From Rugalucina vietnamica (lineage: Eukaryota; Mollusca; Bivalvia; Lucinida; Lucinidae), in NCBI GenBank assembly GCA_964017185.1, contig OZ024870.1, forward strand, positions 26,807,621 to 26,871,620: a DNA stretch of 64,000 nucleotides, written 5' to 3'. This document shows, in pieces, positions 40,801 to 46,800 of the stretch. Below the pieces are notes generated by a model. That model did no database searches. It had not been told where the DNA came from and saw only the letters and a program-made list of their open reading frames with translations. The translations under genes were made by a program, and so were the position numbers. The stretch's first letter is position 1. Each line of letters starts with the position of its first letter.

Positions 40801-43800
40801 AGGTGATTTTGGTTCAGTACACCATTACGGTCATCATCATGATCATGATTGATAATCACCATCATCGTCATTATCATCATGATCGATCATTACCATCATC
40901 ATCATGATCGATCACCATCATCATTATCGTCATTATGATCAATCATCATGATGATCGATCATCAAGTGAAGTGGAGAAATCTTCGTTCAAACATTTTATG
41001 AAAAAAAACTTGAAAAAAAAAATGTTGGCAGTAACAGTTGACACTGTTTTTCGATCTACATCATCGCAGGGTTTACAAATGCCCTGTTGACAATAAGCGG
41101 TACATAAGCGTTGCGATTGCACCGCTTATTGTCAAAGTTTACACTAAGCGGTGCGTTGACAATAAGCGGCACTACAGTGGGCAACATCTTTAATTCATAG
41201 AGGATTTTCAAAATTACATCAAACAAACCAAGTTTCCTAGTCGTGATACACGTATGTCTTACCATATATATTTCATCTCTTTGCCATCATACAAGTTGAC
41301 TAGAATTTCGGCATCATCGACCCTACACACAAAGTTCCGCAGCATCACATACAGGTTAATGGTCTGACAAACACCTTTCGTTTTCTGGACCACATCTGGG
41401 GCACTCTGTAAGAAAACGGAAAAAGATTTGAGTTAAGAAATTTAGTCTACACTTTTTTTCACTTTGATATGATGTTTATGACCACACCAGCATGAACAAC
41501 TTGTAATACTTATTGCTTGAAAACTAGTCTTGGCTAAAACTTATGTTTCAAATAACTGAGTATCTACCAGTGCATTACTTGTATCATGTCTGCAATAACT
41601 TCACTTAATACTTTAGGTAAAGCACACATGTATATTAAAGTAGAAACAATACCTTTTCTTGCTTCAGTCTGTCAGAGGCTTCTACATGCTAAAATGAAAA
41701 TAAAAAATATCTGGTACACATTTTTACTTTAACTAGAGTTGAGAATTTACCTTGGAATGCCTCCCATATATATATTTTTCATTTCATTATTTTAAGCAAC
41801 ATCAATAATCAACCTTCAATTAATCATTATCATTTATATGACCTGCCTCATGAGAAAACCAACAATGTGGTTTTTGAACAGGTTCGATAAAAACCGAGCT
41901 GTACAGCCACAGAAAACAGCTAAAAGCTTGAAATTTTGGATTTAAAAAGAAGAGGGATTGTACTTTCTGAGTAGTGAAAACAAAGGTGCTGATCAGCTTC
42001 GTGGTTACCGAGAAGCTGATCTGTGTCTTTGTTTTCGCCTATGCAAATTGTTGGTTTGCTCATGAGGTGGCTCAATTATGTATATTATTTAGAATTTTGT
42101 GGCATTTTTTTCATTGGAAACTAGTAATAAAACAGCATAGGAACATGTTCCCTAAATTGTCATTGAAAAAAATGTCCAATCCAATGTGATTACAGCCCCA
42201 CCCTTGGTGCAGTTTTTTTTTTTTTTTTTTTTTTTTTCTTATTTGTTTTTATTCATTTTAACTTCCCTTTCAAGATTATTTCAGCTCATATGAGACGAGC
42301 CAATCAGGTGGGGCAAAAATGGGAGAACCCCAAGAAAAAACACCTGGCACTTCCACAAGCAGAACTTGGCTTGTCTCACGTGCCCCGTATGGGCTCAAAT
42401 CCACACCAGACACAGCGGTAAGATGATAGAATGGTTAAGCGCAGTAATGAAATATCAGTGCTCTTAACCACTCAGCCACGGGGGCCGTCACTTGGTGCAG
42501 TTGTGGATATATCACAACATAGTTTTGATTTTTAGCATATAATCTACCTCTCTGTATATTTTGATTACACTAGCTGTCTCTGGATTGAGCACATTTCCTT
42601 CATCGTCTCTCACAACTAAGTCCAATCCGAGCAACCTGGAACATAAAAGTGACACTGAAGCATGTAAGTGATTGACTTGGACTTAGTGATATTACATAAT
42701 GAACCTGTGCGTGAGAAAACCAGGGTTCCGTCCAGGTCTGACACAAACAGGCCTGTACAGTCACAGAAGCAGGGTAGAAGCTTGAAATTTTGGATTTAAG
42801 AAGGCGAAGAATTGTACTATCCATGCAGCAAAAAACAAAGGCGCTGATCAGCTGTGCAGTCACTGCACAGCTGATCTGCGGCTTTGTTTTTGCCTATGCA
42901 AATTGTTGGTTTTCTCTTCGGCAGAATCATGTCTGCACATGGTTAATTCTTAATGAAATCAAAATCACAGCCATATTGATAGGAGGTGAACTGCTCTTTA
43001 CTAGCTCTAGTAGAGAGAATTATCTTACATAGCTTTGGTAAATATACACCTTGTGAGTCCACCATTCCTAGACTACCAATCAATGTGGAGGTGGCATGTA
43101 AATGTATTTCTCACCCAGCAGACAAACATATCCCCTTGTGTGCCTGTCAGAGATTTTTCTATCCCAGTACTAATAGTTTTTTTAGCTGTCTCAAAAATGC
43201 CAGTCATTTCTACTAATAGTTTTTTTTAGCTGTCTCAAAATGCCAGTCATTTCTGTATGAGGTAATAAAAACGTACATCTCATGTTTACTTCCTTTAAGT
43301 GACAAGCTGAGTGTCAACTGTCGGATACAAAAATACCCTTGCAGGTGTTAATTTCAGGAAGATATTAAGAGTAATTGTAGTCTGCTGCTTTGATAAAAGT
43401 CTCAAAATTTCATTTTTGTGAGACTTTTATACACAAAAACAAAATGCCGACTTAACACTTTTGTCAAGTGAGCGCAAATACATTTTTTTTTCACTTGATA
43501 ACTTTCATGTGCAAACAAAATGAACAGCACTTGTAGCTTATTCCTAGTCAGAATATTTGAGAGATGGGTGAGGAAATAATCGATGATGGTGTTGAAGCCT
43601 CAATAAGGAAATCTCAGGCTCCTTTTCAGATTAATCGGGACTCGTCCTCGCGTCGGATGACTTGAATAATCTGAAAACTTGCCTGAGATTTCCTTGTCTC
43701 GGCCTAGATTCTTTTAGTCTCCGATAGCTTGGGTAAATATACACCAGGTTTTGAGGTTATAAAACTTTTTTCAAGCTCAGCTCAGCTGAGCATGAAATTT

Positions 43801-46800
43801 CAACTGCTCATAAATGTTGAAATAGTCAAAATTAGTGGAAAATTCAGGTAAAAAATTAAGAAACTAGTAATTTATCCTGCTCATAAATGTTAAAATGCCA
43901 ACAATTGTTGGCATTTTAACATTTATGAGCAGGATAAATTTTAGTCTCAGCTGAGTTGAGTATGAAAAAAGTTTTATAACCTCGGGGCCTGGCCTGAAAG
44001 TCTTTGTGTTTCAGGTAAGTAAGCTCAGCTGAGACTAAAATTTATCCTGCTGATAAATGTTAAAATGTTGGCATTTTAAAATTTATCAGCAGGATAAATT
44101 ACATGCTTTGGTGATCTAAACCTCAAATTTCCATTTATTTGGACTATTTTGTCATTTATGAGCAGTTTAAATGGTCTGCTCAGCTGAGTTGAGCATGAAA
44201 AAAGTTTTATAACATCGAGACCTAGTTGGATACCCAGATTGTTGTCTTTCTAATGCTACGCTCATTTGTTAAACATGTACTTACGCATTGCCATTGTCTA
44301 TTTTTGACGAGACTTTCTGTTTTAACTCCTTCATCTGTGACTGTGTCATCTTTCGGGAGAGAATTTCCTTCCTCCAGACCACCAGACTCTGCATCATGTC
44401 TTGTACTACACTGAAGTCGGGGTCGTTCTCCTGCAAATAGTGTTTGTGCTTCATCTAGTATGTACATATTATATGAGCCGCATTGTGAGAAAACCGGATT
44501 TTTGCCTATGCGAAAACAAAGGCGCAGATCAGCTTCGCAGTAACTGCGAAGCTGATCAGCACCTTTGTTTTCGCTACACGGATAGTACAATTGCTCTTCT
44601 TCTTAAATCCGAAATTTCAAGCTTTTAGCCTGCTTCTGTGATTGTACAGGTCGGTTTATGTCAGAGCTGGTTGGAACTTCCAAAGACCGGTTTTCTCGTG
44701 TCGCAGCTCATATGTATCAAGCTTGAAATTTTGTAGTAATCATCCCTTCCTTTTGTTTGTTTTTGTGGTTTAATGTCACAGTTGACAATTTTTTGCCACT
44801 GGGGATCGAACCCCGAACCTCTGTAGCCTATCACTTTATTTTGTGTTTTATCATTTTATAAAATTAAGCACAGTATCAAGCTATTATTACTAAGTCTGTC
44901 AAAGTCTTAACAGCACATTATTCAAAGATTGTAACTGGAGGTCTTCACATCTATAAGGCAGTAAAAACAAAAGGCAGAAGTAGCTGATTTGAGCAGTTGA
45001 GTCAGTATTAGTCCAGTGGAAGTGCACCTACCAAGAAGAGGGTTTTCCAGTAGAGGTTCCATTCTCTCACGACAGAGGTTATCTCCTGAGCTATGGGCGG
45101 TTCCTTTGCTACAACTGTCTCTAGAGACCTTAAATATAAACAGAAATTGAGAAATATAAAAAATGTTGACGGACGGACGGACGCCGGATACCTGCCTATC
45201 TTATAAGCTCACCTTTGAGCCTTCGGCTCAGGTGAGCTAAAAATACTGGTATTGTTTGAACTTAGACCTTATCTGAAGACTATGGAAGATACTGCATAAA
45301 GTCAGCTACATGAAACATTTGAGCCGCCACATGGGAAAACCAACAATCTGCATAGGCGAAAACAAAGGCGCAGATCAGCTTCGCAGTAAATGCGAAGCTG
45401 ATCAGCGCCTTTGTTTTCGCTACACGGATAGTACAATTCCTCTACTTTCTAAATCCAAAATTTCCAGCCTCTAACCATCTTCTTTGACTGTACAGCCCGG
45501 TTTGTGTCAGACCTGGTCGGAACTCGGAAACCGAAACTGTTGGTTTTATTCATGCACAGGCTCATTTCTCAGAGATGATGAGACTGCAACATTTTGGACA
45601 GTCATCAGAATATACTATATCACATAAGGGAAAAATCTATCCTATGGGTCAATTTTTTGGTCATCATGAGATGGCTGACCACTGTTAAGCCTGACATTGA
45701 CACAACGGTTACATGTTAATCAGTATATCTGAGCCGCGACACAAGAAAATCGGTCTTCGGGGTTTCCGACCAGCTCCAACACAAACCGGCCAGTGCAGCT
45801 ACAGAAAAATGCTAGATGCTTGATTTGGATATAAGAAGAGGCATTGTACTATCCATGTAGCAAAAACAAAGGCGCTGATCATCAGCTGTGCAGTTACTGC
45901 AAAGCTGATCTATGACTTTTTTTTCGCGTATGCAAAAGTCCATTTTTTCTCATGTTTTTTTAAAGATGCCACTATTTATTTTTGTAGAACATCAAACTTA
46001 TGCATAATTATACAGTTACTAGAAAAAGCTTTGTTGACACAAGTATACAAACAAGCCAAAAATCTTGAAAACCTTTTGTTAACTGCAAAAATACTGCAAT
46101 CTCACCCTGTGGTATGTGCTTCCTTGATGTGGACGTACGACTTCGGAAATATTCCACTCTGAGATTTGTTTCTTGTGAGGTAACCATAGTACCAGTCTGG
46201 AAACAATAGTGAAACACACATGCAAAAAATTAACAATTTTTACTAATACATGAACATTTAAAGATCTATGAATGTTACATGACTGTAGTACATGTACTAG
46301 TAGAAACCATTTTTCATATATATAAATTCATAATGAAGTTTTGAAAAACAATGAGTAAGTGTAAAGGAATGTACGTATAGTTTGTATTTATACATTACAA
46401 CATAGTTATTGCCAATTGCGAATTAGTGTCTCCATTTGTCAAAATCAAAGACAACCCCAAGATGTTTCAACATCAGACTTCAAAGACTATGAAAACCCTT
46501 TGTAGTAAAAAGTGAACCAAGTTAACCTCGAGACAGTGGCATAGAATTAGCCAATAATATGTTTACTCAAGCTGGTAGATAAACCTAGGTCCCGCCCATA
46601 TAGTTTATGTGACAGCTGGTCAGTTCACTGACTCAGTTGAATTGAAGTAAAATCAATTAAATATTTACATGCTTCAAAATATCTAGTCTTCCTATGATTA
46701 GATCAAATTGCAAGATTAAATGTTGTTCTTGTCTGTTTAAATGTGCTTTTGTATGTGTCCACAAGACACATATTTCATGTACTTTATTGAAATAAATTCA

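Larger units (their letters stand above)
40345..41169. mobile_element. TIR element with AATAAGCGGTGC motif ends
   Basis: About 70 bp at each end form imperfect TIRs made of alternating TTGACAATAAGCGG, GCAACGCTTA and TTAGTGTAAAC/GTTTACACTAA words. The interior holds an (ATT)n/(ACT)n microsatellite (40535-40685) and an ATC/GATCATC-rich stretch (40825-40965). Confidence 0.82.
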
